Shown here: piece after piece, positions 41,898 through 50,984 of the stretch | Layout: each line of letters starts with the position of its first letter | How positions within the stretch are numbered: the first letter of the stretch is position 1 | Source: DAOMNN01 sp964404505 | Lineage (GTDB): Bacteria > Pseudomonadota > Gammaproteobacteria > Burkholderiales > Rhodocyclaceae | DNA: 64,000 nucleotides | Direction: 5' to 3' | Assembly: GCA_964404505.1 (NCBI GenBank) | Contig: CAYOKH010000001.1 | Coordinates: forward strand, 79,595 to 143,594 | Program-made: the position numbers and the translations under genes | The notes under the pieces: model-generated | Told to the model about the DNA's origin: nothing | Database searches by the model: none | What the model saw: only the letters and a program-made list of their open reading frames with translations

Positions 41898-42497
41898 ATG
41901 TCGTCTCGTTTGAATGATCTGAAGTTCATCGTGGTCACTCTGATCGTCGTGACGCTTTCCGCATGCGCTCCGCCCGAGCCGCCGCAGTTCAACGCTTCGA
42001 ACATGACCGGCATCGAGTACGGCGAGGATTTCCGCATGCGCGATGCCGATGGCCGTGAGCGAACGATTGCGGAGTTCCGGGGCAACGTCGTGATGGTCTT
42101 CTTCGGCTTCATCCAGTGCCCCGACATTTGCCCCACCGCGCTCTTGCGAGCCGTCGAGATTCGCGGACTGCTCGGCGAAGACGCGAAGCACATGCAATTG
42201 CTGTTCGTTACCGTAGACCCCGAGCGCGATACGCCCGACGTCATCAAGGCTTACATGCAGGCCTTCGATCCGAGTTTCATCGGCTTACGCGAAAGTCCCG
42301 AACGCACCCGCGAAATCGCGGATTCCTTCCACGTGCTTTACAGCAAGGTCGCCACAGGTGACTCCTACACCATGGATCACACCGCGACCACCTTCGTTTT
42401 CGACCCGACCGGTCGCCTGCGTCTGGCGGTGCCGCATATCATGCCCGCGGAACTCGTGGCCGAAGATGTTCGCACCCTGCTCAGAACCACCCGTTAA
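41898..42497 (+). CDS. SCO1/SenC family copper chaperone (lipoprotein)
   Basis: A 199-residue periplasmic protein of the SCO family, which delivers copper to or reduces the CuA site of cytochrome oxidases and related enzymes. The N-terminus (FIVVTLIVVTLSAC) is a lipoprotein signal with lipobox VTLSAC and lipidated C23. The thioredoxin fold carries the copper motif FIQCPDICPT (C74, C78) and the third ligand H161 in TMDHTATTF; all three are present, so copper binding is expected. ATG 41898 is chosen on the signal peptide. PCuAC follows 19 bases later and probably forms an operon with it under the FNR-type promoter. Confidence 0.93.
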   Translation: MSSRLNDLKFIVVTLIVVTLSACAPPEPPQFNASNMTGIEYGEDFRMRDADGRERTIAEFRGNVVMVFFGFIQCPDICPTALLRAVEIRGLLGEDAKHMQLLFVTVDPERDTPDVIKAYMQAFDPSFIGLRESPERTREIADSFHVLYSKVATGDSYTMDHTATTFVFDPTGRLRLAVPHIMPAELVAEDVRTLLRTTR

Positions 42498-42516
42498 TCG
42501 CCCCCGGAGATTCAAC

Positions 42517-42981
42517 ATGAAGAAACTGCTTGCCGTTTCCCTGCTGACCCTGAGTTTCGTGATGCCTGCTGTCGCACAAGTCCAGGTCGACGACCCCTGG
42601 GTTCGCGCCACCGTGCCCCAACAGCGCGCCACCGGCGCCTTCATGCAACTGACCGCTTCCACCGCTGTTCGCCTCGTAGGGGTGCAGTCCCCGGCGGCGG
42701 CGGTTGTCGAGATCCACGAGATGACGATGGAGAACGATGTGATGCGGATGCGTGCGGTCGAGGGTCTCGACCTGCCTGCCGGCCAGACCGTCGAACTCAA
42801 GCCGGGCGGTTATCACGTGATGCTCATCGACCTCAGGGAGCAGGCGAAGGAGGGCGATACGATCCCGGTCACTCTGATCGTCGAGAACAGGGACGGCCAG
42901 CGCGAGACCATCGAGATCGCTGCCCCCGTGCGCCCGCTCAACCCGGCCCAGATGCAGCACCGCCACGGTCACGGGCACTGA
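42517..42981 (+). CDS. Periplasmic copper chaperone PCu(A)C (DUF461)
   Basis: A 154-residue secreted protein. The signal peptide is MKKLLAVSLLTLSFVMPAVA, cleaved near residue 20. The copper(I) site follows the family pattern H-x10-M-x21-H-x-M exactly: H67, M78, H100, M102, within EIHEMTMENDVMRMRAVEG and GGYHVML. A histidine-rich tail (MQHRHGHGH) could bind Cu(II), as described for longer PCuAC proteins. PCuAC works with SCO to metallate cytochrome oxidases, and the close spacing to the SCO gene fits. The start has CCGGAG nine bases upstream. Confidence 0.95.
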   Translation: MKKLLAVSLLTLSFVMPAVAQVQVDDPWVRATVPQQRATGAFMQLTASTAVRLVGVQSPAAAVVEIHEMTMENDVMRMRAVEGLDLPAGQTVELKPGGYHVMLIDLREQAKEGDTIPVTLIVENRDGQRETIEIAAPVRPLNPAQMQHRHGHGH

Positions 42982-43018
42982 GTTCAGACCGATTCAATCG
43001 CGCACGCAATAGTCACGC

Positions 43019-43405
43019 ATGAGCCGCCTGCGACAGCGACGACGACTGACCGCATGGATGACCGCATTGGTCGTTCTGCTGGGAGCACTCGTGCCGCTGA
43101 TCTCGCAGGCGGGCTACCAGCTCTCGGGCGACGAAGCCTGGCTCGAGATCTGCACCGCCAACGGTATCGAACGCATCGCACTGGATGCCGATACGAATTC
43201 GTCCGGTGGGGAGGGCAACGCATCCACCGGAAGCTGTGCCTGGTGCAACCTGCACTCAGGATCCCCGGGCGTACCGTCTGCGGACGCCGCCTTTCCCCTT
43301 CTCCACGGCGAGAATACCGCTCCCTACCAGGTGGCGTTCGATCCACTTCGACCGCACATCGACTGGCCGACGGCACGGCCGCGCGCCCCGCCTTTCTTCA
43401 ACTGA
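43019..43405 (+). CDS. DUF2946 family protein
   Basis: A 128-residue protein with an N-terminal signal or anchor helix (about 13-31, WMTALVVLLGALVPLISQAG) and a small periplasmic domain. The conserved CAWCNLHSG (C73, C76, H79) is the DUF2946 metal-like motif CxxCxxH, and the end PTARPRAPPFFN resembles the RAPP tail of the family. DUF2946 genes are repeatedly found beside copper and TonB-dependent receptor genes, though no function is proven. It starts 37 bases after the PCuAC stop. Confidence 0.8.
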   Translation: MSRLRQRRRLTAWMTALVVLLGALVPLISQAGYQLSGDEAWLEICTANGIERIALDADTNSSGGEGNASTGSCAWCNLHSGSPGVPSADAAFPLLHGENTAPYQVAFDPLRPHIDWPTARPRAPPFFN

Positions 43406-43633
43406 TCTTCAACGTCGCCGGTGACGACTCCGCGCTTCGCGCGGCGCCGCGAGTGCATTGCGCCGCCCTTGCGGCCTGAGGGCCGCGAGCGTTGTTTCCC
43501 GCTGCGGGGCAATGCCTGCGGGCGAGTGCGTCGGCCTCGAAAGGGGAGGGCGCAGACCGGCGTCAGGCCCGGAAAGGCACGTCCTCGCGCAAGTACACCG
43601 CTTGAATCCACGCCCAGGCTGACGGCAATCACG

Positions 43634-44452
43634 ATGAGTTGGATGCCCTCACAATTCGGTCATGTCCGCTTCCGCGAGTCGGCGCTGCCTCGCAGCGTGG
43701 TCCTGGCAGCAGTCCTGTGCGGACACGGTGCGCTGGCCGGGTGGCTGCTTCATGCGGTCGACCAGCCGGTTACGGCGCCACGAGCGGTCCGCATGGACGT
43801 GCGCCTGGTCGAGTTCCGCGCTCCGGTCCGCGCCGGGACCGAACACATCGCCGCAGCAACCACGGAGCGGGAGCGTACCGCGCCGGTTGCGCAACCCGAT
43901 CCGGTGCCGCCGGAACCGGAACCGCTGCCTGAAGCCGATCGCGTGCCGAAGCCCGAACCGAGGCCGAGACAGAAGCCGCAACAGGAGCCGGGAGCGGAGC
44001 GAAAACCCGAGCCGAAACCGGAACTGCGGGCCGAGGAACGACCCGCAGCGGCGGAACCCGCGGCAGTCGCGAGCGCGGCCACTGCAGTGGTGGCGAATGC
44101 CGAAGCTCCGGGTCTCCGGACGCCGGCCGCGGCCATTCCGGAGACGGCCGCAAGTACCGCATCCGCATTCGTCGAGGCCCGGTTCGAGGCCGACTACCTG
44201 CGCAACCCGGCACCGGTCTATCCGCCGATGTCGCGCAGGCGGGGCGAGCAGGGCGAGGTGCTTCTGCTGGTTGCGGTCAGTGCCGACGGCCGGCCCGAGC
44301 ATGTCGAGATTCGGCGGAGCAGCGGGCACCGGCGGCTTGACGAGGCCGCCCTCAGGGCGGTCAGGGAGTGGAGGTTCGTCCCGGCAAGAAGGGGGGGCAG
44401 GGCCGTGGCTGCGAATGTCGTGGTCCCGATCGCATTTCGTTTGAGTACTTGA
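43634..44452 (+). CDS. tonB: TonB energy-transducing protein
   Basis: A 272-residue protein linking the inner-membrane proton motive force to an outer-membrane receptor. It has one N-terminal helix (about 22-40, VVLAAVLCGHGALAGWLLHA), a long Pro/Glu/Lys-rich spacer (PPEPEPLPEADRVPKPEPRP and similar to about residue 140), and a C-terminal TonB domain (about 190-272) with NPAPVYPPMSRRRGEQGEVL, then VEIRRSSGHRRLDEAALRAV and EWRFVPARR. ATG 43634 is the sensible start; the open frame before it, through a 228-base gap, is spurious. The receptor gene follows 63 bases later. Confidence 0.92.
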   Translation: MSWMPSQFGHVRFRESALPRSVVLAAVLCGHGALAGWLLHAVDQPVTAPRAVRMDVRLVEFRAPVRAGTEHIAAATTERERTAPVAQPDPVPPEPEPLPEADRVPKPEPRPRQKPQQEPGAERKPEPKPELRAEERPAAAEPAAVASAATAVVANAEAPGLRTPAAAIPETAASTASAFVEARFEADYLRNPAPVYPPMSRRRGEQGEVLLLVAVSADGRPEHVEIRRSSGHRRLDEAALRAVREWRFVPARRGGRAVAANVVVPIAFRLST

Positions 44453-44515
44453 GGGGTGCAGCCCGAGCCTTGGGCATGGCTGGCCGCCACATGAACATCG
44501 GGAACAGGGGGATTT

Positions 44516-46408
44516 ATGAACAGGATCTTGAATGGCGCGGCGATGCTGGGCTTGATGATGAACACCCAGGTGTTCGCTGCGGAGCCGGCGCCGAGCATGC
44601 TCGACCGCATGGTCGTGACGGCGACGGGGCAGGAGTCAGCGATTCGTGACGTGCAGGCCAGCGTCGAAGTGCTGCATCGCGATCGCCTCCAACGATACGG
44701 GGACGCCAACGTATCCCAGGTGCTCAAGCAGGCCGTCGGGGTCCAGGCTTCGAACTCCGGTGCAACGGGAGACATCGCGATTCGTGGACTGAACCGCAAT
44801 CACACTCTGGTCCTGGTCGACGGCTTCAGGAGGACCAACAACTACGGCAGCAGCAATCCCAGCCAGATCGGCTATTTCGACGTCGAACGCATCGAGATCG
44901 TGCGTGGGCCGCTTTCTTCACTGTATGGATCCGATGCGCTGGGCGGTGTCGTGAATGTCATCACGCGGCATCCCGGGGCGAACCCCGGAACGAGCGTGAT
45001 GGTCACCGCCGGTACGGCCGAGCGCGGGCGGGAGACGCTGCGCACCGGCGTCAACCTGCGCACCGGAGACGCGAGGCTGGGGCACAGTTTCACGGTCGAG
45101 CAGAACTACCGGGACCGCCTGCGTCATCGCGAGTCGACCAGCGACGATTTCGGCAGGTTGAACAACTGGTCGGGCAGCTACCGGGGCCGCTGGAGCCCGG
45201 ATGCGGTCCAGCGCCTCGGCTGGGCGTTCGAGGTGTTCGACCGCGACAACAGGGCGAGGAGCGTCGATGCGAGCGGACGGTACACACGTTACGAGGACGA
45301 ACGCCGCTACTTCGGCAGCCTCGACTATCGGCGCGAGATCGGTCCCGGCGAACTCGTGCTGCGAGGCAGCTACGGGCAGAGCAAGGGTTCCACCAATCGC
45401 AGTCACCCGATCGTCGAAACCACGAACTTTCGCCAGTACCAGGGCGATGCGGTGTACCAGTTCTTTCCCCATGACGATCATTCCGTGTCGCTTGGCGCAG
45501 GCATGCTGCGCGACGAACTCGACGTCAGCATCAACAGCCGCAAGGCGAAGCGCAACAATCGCTTCGTCTTGGTTCAGGATCAGTGGCAGATCGATCCGCG
45601 CTGGCAGCTCGTGGCGGGCGTGCGCTTCGATCGCTTCGATGACTTCGGCAGTGCCACCAACCCGAGGGTATCGCTCGGCTGGCAGGACGGCGCATGGAGC
45701 GCGCGGCTGGGATACGGCACGGCCTTTCGCGCGCCGTCCCTGCTTGAACAGTACTCGAGTTTCGTGCGCGGCCGCCTGCTGATCCGGGGCGATCCGGATC
45801 TGAAGCCCGAAGAGTCGGACACCTGGGAGGCGATGCTGCGTCGGGAATTCGACCGGGGCTACATCGAATTGACCCTGCATCGCAACCGGATCGAACAGCT
45901 GATCGAATCGTTCCCGACGACGGAAATGGCCGGCCCCCTGCGCGTGGTCGAGTACCGCAACATCAGTCGGGCGAAAGTCGACGGTGCGGAGTTGAGCGCG
46001 AGCCGGAAGCTAAACGCTCACTGGTCGCTCTCGGGCGGACTGGATCTGCTCGATGCGCGCAACGCCGACACCCGCGAACGTCTCGCCGGGCGTGCAAAGA
46101 AGACGTGGCGGATCGAGACCCTTTACGAACGTGGCCCATGGGGCCTGGCGCTACGCGCGCGACACATGGTCGATTATCTGGCCACCGGGATCGACGCTCC
46201 GCGCGGCAGCGCCCCTTACGACACCAGGCTCACCCGTGTCGATACGAGCCTGACCTATTCGTACAGGCAGGGCGTCGACTTCTTCGGGGGGATCGACAAT
46301 CTCTTCGACAAGCGTGATCCGGACAACTTCTCGATCACCTCCACCGGAAATCAGCGGAACGACCCCGATGCGCGCTACGTGTATATGGGCGCGCGTTTCG
46401 AGTTCTGA
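44516..46408 (+). CDS. TonB-dependent outer-membrane receptor
   Basis: A 630-residue outer-membrane barrel. The signal peptide (MNRILNGAAMLGLMMNTQVF, then AAEP) is followed by a TonB box region DRMVVTATG, a plug domain (about 45-155, with VSQVLKQAVGVQASNSGAT, IAIRGLNRNHTLVLVDGFRR and VERIEIVRGPLSSLYGSDAL) and a 22-strand barrel ending in YVYMGARFEF, with the required C-terminal aromatic. The substrate is unknown. The sequence looks most like CirA/BtuB-type receptors, but the copper genes upstream make a copper or other metal complex the leading idea. The tonB, Fe-S and exbBD genes flank it on the same strand. Confidence 0.93.
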   Translation: MNRILNGAAMLGLMMNTQVFAAEPAPSMLDRMVVTATGQESAIRDVQASVEVLHRDRLQRYGDANVSQVLKQAVGVQASNSGATGDIAIRGLNRNHTLVLVDGFRRTNNYGSSNPSQIGYFDVERIEIVRGPLSSLYGSDALGGVVNVITRHPGANPGTSVMVTAGTAERGRETLRTGVNLRTGDARLGHSFTVEQNYRDRLRHRESTSDDFGRLNNWSGSYRGRWSPDAVQRLGWAFEVFDRDNRARSVDASGRYTRYEDERRYFGSLDYRREIGPGELVLRGSYGQSKGSTNRSHPIVETTNFRQYQGDAVYQFFPHDDHSVSLGAGMLRDELDVSINSRKAKRNNRFVLVQDQWQIDPRWQLVAGVRFDRFDDFGSATNPRVSLGWQDGAWSARLGYGTAFRAPSLLEQYSSFVRGRLLIRGDPDLKPEESDTWEAMLRREFDRGYIELTLHRNRIEQLIESFPTTEMAGPLRVVEYRNISRAKVDGAELSASRKLNAHWSLSGGLDLLDARNADTRERLAGRAKKTWRIETLYERGPWGLALRARHMVDYLATGIDAPRGSAPYDTRLTRVDTSLTYSYRQGVDFFGGIDNLFDKRDPDNFSITSTGNQRNDPDARYVYMGARFEF

Positions 46409-46427
46409 TCGATATCGGGAGGAGCCG

Positions 46428-47861
46428 ATGAACAAGGTCATTCCCATATGCGTCGAGATTGCCGCCCCGGATACGGCCAGGGGCGCAGCGCTGACCCGCT
46501 GGCCGCTGCTCGGGTGGTTGCTGCGGCGAGGGTATCTGATGACGGGTCTGCGGGTGGCGACGCTGGGACTGCTGGTCGTTGCGATCATGACCGGGCTCGC
46601 TGCGGATGACGCGCGCGCCGGCCTGAGCGTGCTGCTGACGTGGGGCATATTCTGGCCGCTGCTGACGAGCGTCGTCACGCCGACGCTGGGTAATGCCTAT
46701 TGTGCGGTGTGTCCGCATGGCTTCGTCGGCAAATGGCTGGGCCGGGTCGGACTGCGGCGCAGCTTTCCACGACACCTCAGGGGAGTGTGGCTCGGGCTGG
46801 TGATCATCGTGCTGTGTTACTGGGTGATTGCCTATGCGATGCCCGGTGCGCTCGCCGGTTCGACGCGGACGACGGCCTGGTATTTTCTCGCGTTCAGCGT
46901 GGTGGCCTTCGGGTTCTTCTACGTCTTCAAGGACATGGCCTGGTGCAGGCACGTCTGTCCGCTCGGCCGGGTACTGGCCGTCCACGGCAAGGTTGGCATT
47001 CTGCGCATCACCACCGATCAGGCAGCGTGTCGGAGCTGTCGCGGCTTCGAGTGTGCGAAGGCCTGCAGCTACCACCTGTCGCCCTTCCGCTTCGGGCAGC
47101 GCAACAACATGGATGCATGCACGCTGTGCACCGACTGCGTGACCGCCTGCGACAGCGTCGATCTCGTCGTCAGGCGCCCTGGTCAGACCTTGAAGTACGA
47201 AATCATGGGCCAGGACCGTCACGAAATGTGGGTGTTCCTGGTCATCCTCGCGGTCGCAGGCGTGGGAGTGCAGTTCCTGCACGGACTGCAGCACACGCCG
47301 CTGAAGGATCACCTGCCCTGGAATGTCGCGGGTGCATGGCTGCACGGCCTGGCGGCTCTCGACGCAAAGCTGTTCGACCTGAGCCGTTTCCTGGCCCTTG
47401 TTCTCGCGCTCGTATTGACACTGGCCATGGGTGCGTGGGCCTACCGACAGGCCGCACGCGTGACAGGAAGGAGCTGGCAGGAAACCGCGAACGGTCTCGC
47501 CTGTGCGCTCGCGCCGCTTGCGGTCATCGGCCTCGTTCCGCATGCGGTGACGATATTCGCCACGCGCAATGCGCATGCCCTGGCCAACGAGGCGAGCGCC
47601 CGGCTCGGCTTGGGCTGGAGCGCGGCACCGCTTGCACAGCGTGGCGATGTGTGGCTGGGATGGCTGGGTGTGCTGCCGTATCTCGCGATGTTGTGGACCC
47701 TGTGGCTGGTGTGGCAGCGTGCCGGACTGCTTGCTGCAACGACGAAACGGCACTGGCTCGTATGGGCCTATGGAAGCGTCCCCGTGTGGCTGTACATCGG
47801 GGTGTTCGCGATCAAGCTCGGTGCCATGTGGTTCATGCCGGCTGCCGGGGATCACCATTGA
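46428..47861 (+). CDS. Polyferredoxin-type inner-membrane protein (NapH/CcoG/NosR-like)
   Basis: A 477-residue membrane protein with about eight to ten helices around a cytoplasmic Fe-S segment. The cysteines are AYCAVCPHG (C92, C95), WCRHVCPLG (C173, C177), CRSCRGFECAKAC (C201, C204, C209, C213) and the classical CTLCTDCVTAC (C231, C234, C237, C241). The paired C-P motifs on helix ends are as in NapH, CcoG/RdxA and NosR, where electrons pass across the membrane. There is no periplasmic FMN domain as in NosR. GGGAGGAG precedes ATG 46428, and the gene starts 20 bases after the receptor. It may act as a metal reductase or electron donor; no homologue of known function is certain. Confidence 0.88.
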   Translation: MNKVIPICVEIAAPDTARGAALTRWPLLGWLLRRGYLMTGLRVATLGLLVVAIMTGLAADDARAGLSVLLTWGIFWPLLTSVVTPTLGNAYCAVCPHGFVGKWLGRVGLRRSFPRHLRGVWLGLVIIVLCYWVIAYAMPGALAGSTRTTAWYFLAFSVVAFGFFYVFKDMAWCRHVCPLGRVLAVHGKVGILRITTDQAACRSCRGFECAKACSYHLSPFRFGQRNNMDACTLCTDCVTACDSVDLVVRRPGQTLKYEIMGQDRHEMWVFLVILAVAGVGVQFLHGLQHTPLKDHLPWNVAGAWLHGLAALDAKLFDLSRFLALVLALVLTLAMGAWAYRQAARVTGRSWQETANGLACALAPLAVIGLVPHAVTIFATRNAHALANEASARLGLGWSAAPLAQRGDVWLGWLGVLPYLAMLWTLWLVWQRAGLLAATTKRHWLVWAYGSVPVWLYIGVFAIKLGAMWFMPAAGDHH

Positions 47862-47919
47862 AGGCGTGTCGGCATCCCGAAGGTCCCCATGGGAGCCGCA
47901 CAAGAAGAGGAGTTGGACC

Positions 47920-48651
47920 ATGAATGACACATTCGGTCTTGCCCGGCTCTGGGCGCAGGGCGACACCGTCGCCCATGTCACGGCGTTCGTGCTGCTCGCG
48001 ATGTCGATCGCGAGCTGGTACATCATCCTGGCCAAGGCCGCCAGTCTGGTGCGCCTGCGCCGCTCGATGGTCGCGGCCATTCGCTCGTTCTGGGATGCGG
48101 ACACGCGGGAGGGGGGCCTGGCTGCGATCTGTCGCAGCGATCGGAGTGGGGTGTTCGCCGATGTTGCGACGAATGCGATCGGGGCTGCACTGGCCTACGA
48201 GGGCCGGTTGACCGCGGGTATCGGAGCTGGTGTCGACGCCGGTGACTTCGTCGGGCGCGCCCTGCAGCAGTCGACGGTGTTGGCCCAGGCGCGCGTCGAG
48301 CGCGGGCTGACGGTGCTGGCTTCCGTCGGAGCGACGGCGCCGTTCGTGGGCCTGTTCGGAACGGTGTGGGGCATCTACAATGCGCTGATCGGGCTGTCCG
48401 GAGCGAAGCAGGTTGTGCTCGACCAGGTCGCCGGGCCGGTCGGCGAGGCGCTGGTGATGACCGCAGCCGGCCTGTTCGTGGCGATTCCCGCGGTACTCGC
48501 CTACAACGCCTTCACCCGCGCGAACCGGCTGGTTCTGGCGCAGCTCGACGGGTTCGCGAACAGTCTTCACGCTTACCTGGTGGCCGGAGTGCGCCTCGGT
48601 CCACAGAACGGTAACAAGCTGGCCCCGCCGCGTGCGGCGCGAGCGGCCTGA
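47920..48651 (+). CDS. exbB: ExbB/TolQ/MotA-family proton channel protein
   Basis: A 243-residue inner-membrane protein, one of the two proton-channel subunits that energise TonB. It has an N-terminal helix (AHVTAFVLLAMSIASWYIIL), a cytoplasmic loop (about 50-130) and two further helices containing the conserved RGLTVLASVGATAPFVGLFG, TVWGIYNALIGLS and PVGEALVMTAAGLFVAIPAV. The start has AAGAGGAG nine bases upstream. It is between the Fe-S gene and exbD. The sequence is closer to ExbB than to TolQ. Confidence 0.92.
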   Translation: MNDTFGLARLWAQGDTVAHVTAFVLLAMSIASWYIILAKAASLVRLRRSMVAAIRSFWDADTREGGLAAICRSDRSGVFADVATNAIGAALAYEGRLTAGIGAGVDAGDFVGRALQQSTVLAQARVERGLTVLASVGATAPFVGLFGTVWGIYNALIGLSGAKQVVLDQVAGPVGEALVMTAAGLFVAIPAVLAYNAFTRANRLVLAQLDGFANSLHAYLVAGVRLGPQNGNKLAPPRAARAA

Positions 48652-48661
48652 GGGGCGGCAC

Positions 48662-49117
<456 letters not shown>

Positions 49118-49181
49118 CGGGGCGTACGCTCGATGACGACGCGGCGCCCGGCGCGAGCATGGCGCTGCGCGGCGGGACGGA

Positions 49182-50825
49182 TCACATGCCCTGGTAGATC
49201 GGGCCTTCTCCGCCCTGAGGTACAACCCAGTTGATGTTCTGGGTCGGATCCTTGATGTCGCAGGTCTTGCAGTGGACGCAGTTCTGCGCATTGATCTGCA
49301 GTCTCGGGTCGGACCCGTCGGGCTCACGCACGATCTCATATACGCCTGCCGGGCAGTAGCGCTGTTCGGGCGCGTCATACAGTTCCAGATTGACCCGGAT
49401 TGCGACCGTCGGATCCTTGAGCTGCAGATGGCAGGGCTGCTCCTCCTCATGGTTGGTGTTCGACAGGAAAACCGACGAGAGCCGGTCGAAGCTGACTATC
49501 CCGTCGGGCTTGGGATAGTCGATCGGCTTGCATTCACTCGCCTTCTTCAATGCCAGGTGGTCCGCAGTATTGTGCAGCGTCCACGGCGCCTTGCCCCGGA
49601 GCACCATCTGATCCATGCCGAAAAGCAGCGAACCCATCCACAGGCCCTTCTTCATCAGGGGTTTGAAATTGCGCGCCCTGTTCAACTCCTCGTACAGCCA
49701 GCTCTGGCGGAAACTCTGAGGATAGGCGGTCAGTTCGTCGCGGCTGCGATCGGCGCCGAGTGCCTCGAAGGTCGCTTCGGCGGCGAGCATACCGGACTTG
49801 ATCGCCGCGTGGATGCCCTTTATGCGCGAAGCGTTCAGATAGCCGGCATCGTCGCCGATGAGCGCACCGCCGGGGAACGTGGTCTTGGGCAGGGACTGCA
49901 GCCCCCCGGCGACGATCGCGCGGGCGCCGTAGGACAGCCGCTTGCCGCCTTCGAGGTAGGGGCGGATCTTCGGATGGGTCTTGAAGCGCTGGAATTCCTC
50001 GTAGGGCGAAAGGAACGGATTGGTGTAGTTCAGGCCCACGACGAAGCCGATCGCGGCGAGATTGTCTTCGAGGTGATAGAAGAAGGATCCGCCGTAGGTG
50101 TCCGCCGACAGCGGCCAGCCAGCCGTATGCACGACCAGGCCCGGGGTGTGGCTCTCTGGTTTGATCTCCCACAATTCCTTGATCCCGATACCATAAGTCT
50201 GCGGATCGACGCCGTCGCGCAGGTTGAACTTCTCCTCCAGAATCTTGCCGAGATGCCCGCGGCAGCCCTCGGCGAACAAGGTATAGCGTGCATGCAGCTC
50301 GATGCCGGGCTGATGGTTCGGGCCCGGCTCGCCCTCGCGCGTGAGGCCCATGTCGCCGGTAGCCACGCCCTTGACCGCACCGTTTTCATCGTAGAGAATT
50401 TCCGCCGCGGCGAAACCCGGATAGATTTCAATGCCGGCGGCCTCGGCCTGTTCACCCAGCCACTTCGCGAGATGGCCGAGACGGACAATGTAGTTGCCGT
50501 GGTTCTGGAAGCATGCGGGCAGAAACGCATTCGGAATCGGGCGCACACCCTTTTCGGAAAGGAACATGAAGCGGTCCTCGGTCACCGCGGTCCTGATCGG
50601 TGCGCCCTTGTCCTTCCAGTCGGGAATGAGTTCGTCGATTGCGCGCGGGTCGAGCACGGCGCCCGAGAGCGAATGCGCGCCGATCTCGGCCCCCTTTTCG
50701 ATCAGGCAGACAGACAGCTCCCGTCCCTGCGCGTCGGCAAGTTGCTTGAGTCGGATTGCAGCGGCCAGTCCGGACGGCCCGCCACCGACGATCAGGACGT
50801 CAAACTCCATCGATTCGCGTTCCAT
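49182..50825 (-). CDS. etfD: Electron transfer flavoprotein-ubiquinone oxidoreductase
   Basis: A 547-residue membrane-associated flavo-iron-sulfur enzyme that passes electrons from ETF to ubiquinone in fatty and amino acid oxidation. The FAD motif is VLIVGGGPSGLAAAIRLKQL at the N-terminus, ubiquinone-binding segments lie in the middle (GCRGHLGKILEEKF, GGSFFYHLEDNLAAIGFVVG), and the C-terminal [4Fe-4S] domain has YCPAGVYE and NAQNCVHCKTCDIKDPTQN with four cysteines, ending GGEGPIYQGM. ATG 50825 is chosen because AGGAG lies six bases upstream; ATG 50831 abuts the same site. The divergent thioesterase gene shares a control region with a 20-bp palindrome. Confidence 0.96.
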   Translation of the reverse strand: MERESMEFDVLIVGGGPSGLAAAIRLKQLADAQGRELSVCLIEKGAEIGAHSLSGAVLDPRAIDELIPDWKDKGAPIRTAVTEDRFMFLSEKGVRPIPNAFLPACFQNHGNYIVRLGHLAKWLGEQAEAAGIEIYPGFAAAEILYDENGAVKGVATGDMGLTREGEPGPNHQPGIELHARYTLFAEGCRGHLGKILEEKFNLRDGVDPQTYGIGIKELWEIKPESHTPGLVVHTAGWPLSADTYGGSFFYHLEDNLAAIGFVVGLNYTNPFLSPYEEFQRFKTHPKIRPYLEGGKRLSYGARAIVAGGLQSLPKTTFPGGALIGDDAGYLNASRIKGIHAAIKSGMLAAEATFEALGADRSRDELTAYPQSFRQSWLYEELNRARNFKPLMKKGLWMGSLLFGMDQMVLRGKAPWTLHNTADHLALKKASECKPIDYPKPDGIVSFDRLSSVFLSNTNHEEEQPCHLQLKDPTVAIRVNLELYDAPEQRYCPAGVYEIVREPDGSDPRLQINAQNCVHCKTCDIKDPTQNINWVVPQGGEGPIYQGM

Positions 50826-50925
50826 CTGCATCTCCTTTTACCCGGTCGGCGCTGCATACCGGTGTGATCCGACGATTGTTCCAGCGCGAAGTTTACTTGT
50901 TCGAGGCCGTTCGCGACAGATCGAG

Positions 50926-50945
50926 AACATACGGCGCCGTATGTT
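50926..50945. promoter_or_regulatory. Perfect 20-bp palindrome between the ETF-QO and thioesterase genes
   Basis: AACATACGGC (50926-50935) followed directly by GCCGTATGTT (50936-50945) is an exact palindrome with no spacer, in the 159-base divergent region. It lies 39 bases before the thioesterase GTG and 100 bases before the ETF-QO ATG. Its size and symmetry are typical of a TetR-family operator, and such regulators commonly control acyl-CoA oxidation genes. The regulator is not in the window. Confidence 0.6.
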
Positions 50946-50984
50946 ACATTAGCGCCGAAGCAATCACCAGACGAGGATCATGAC

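Noticed and set aside
44453..44515. Cobalamin riboswitch before the TonB-dependent receptor
   Set aside because: Only 63 bases separate tonB and the receptor gene, and no B12-box-like sequence or room for the structure is present.
46335..48104. 589-codon minus-strand open frame opposite the Fe-S protein gene
   Set aside because: Opposite-strand shadow; the plus strand encodes Fe-S motifs and membrane helices, while the minus translation is low complexity.
49272..50867. 531-codon plus-strand open frame opposite ETF-QO
   Set aside because: Shadow of the ETF-QO gene, which has clear FAD and [4Fe-4S] motifs.
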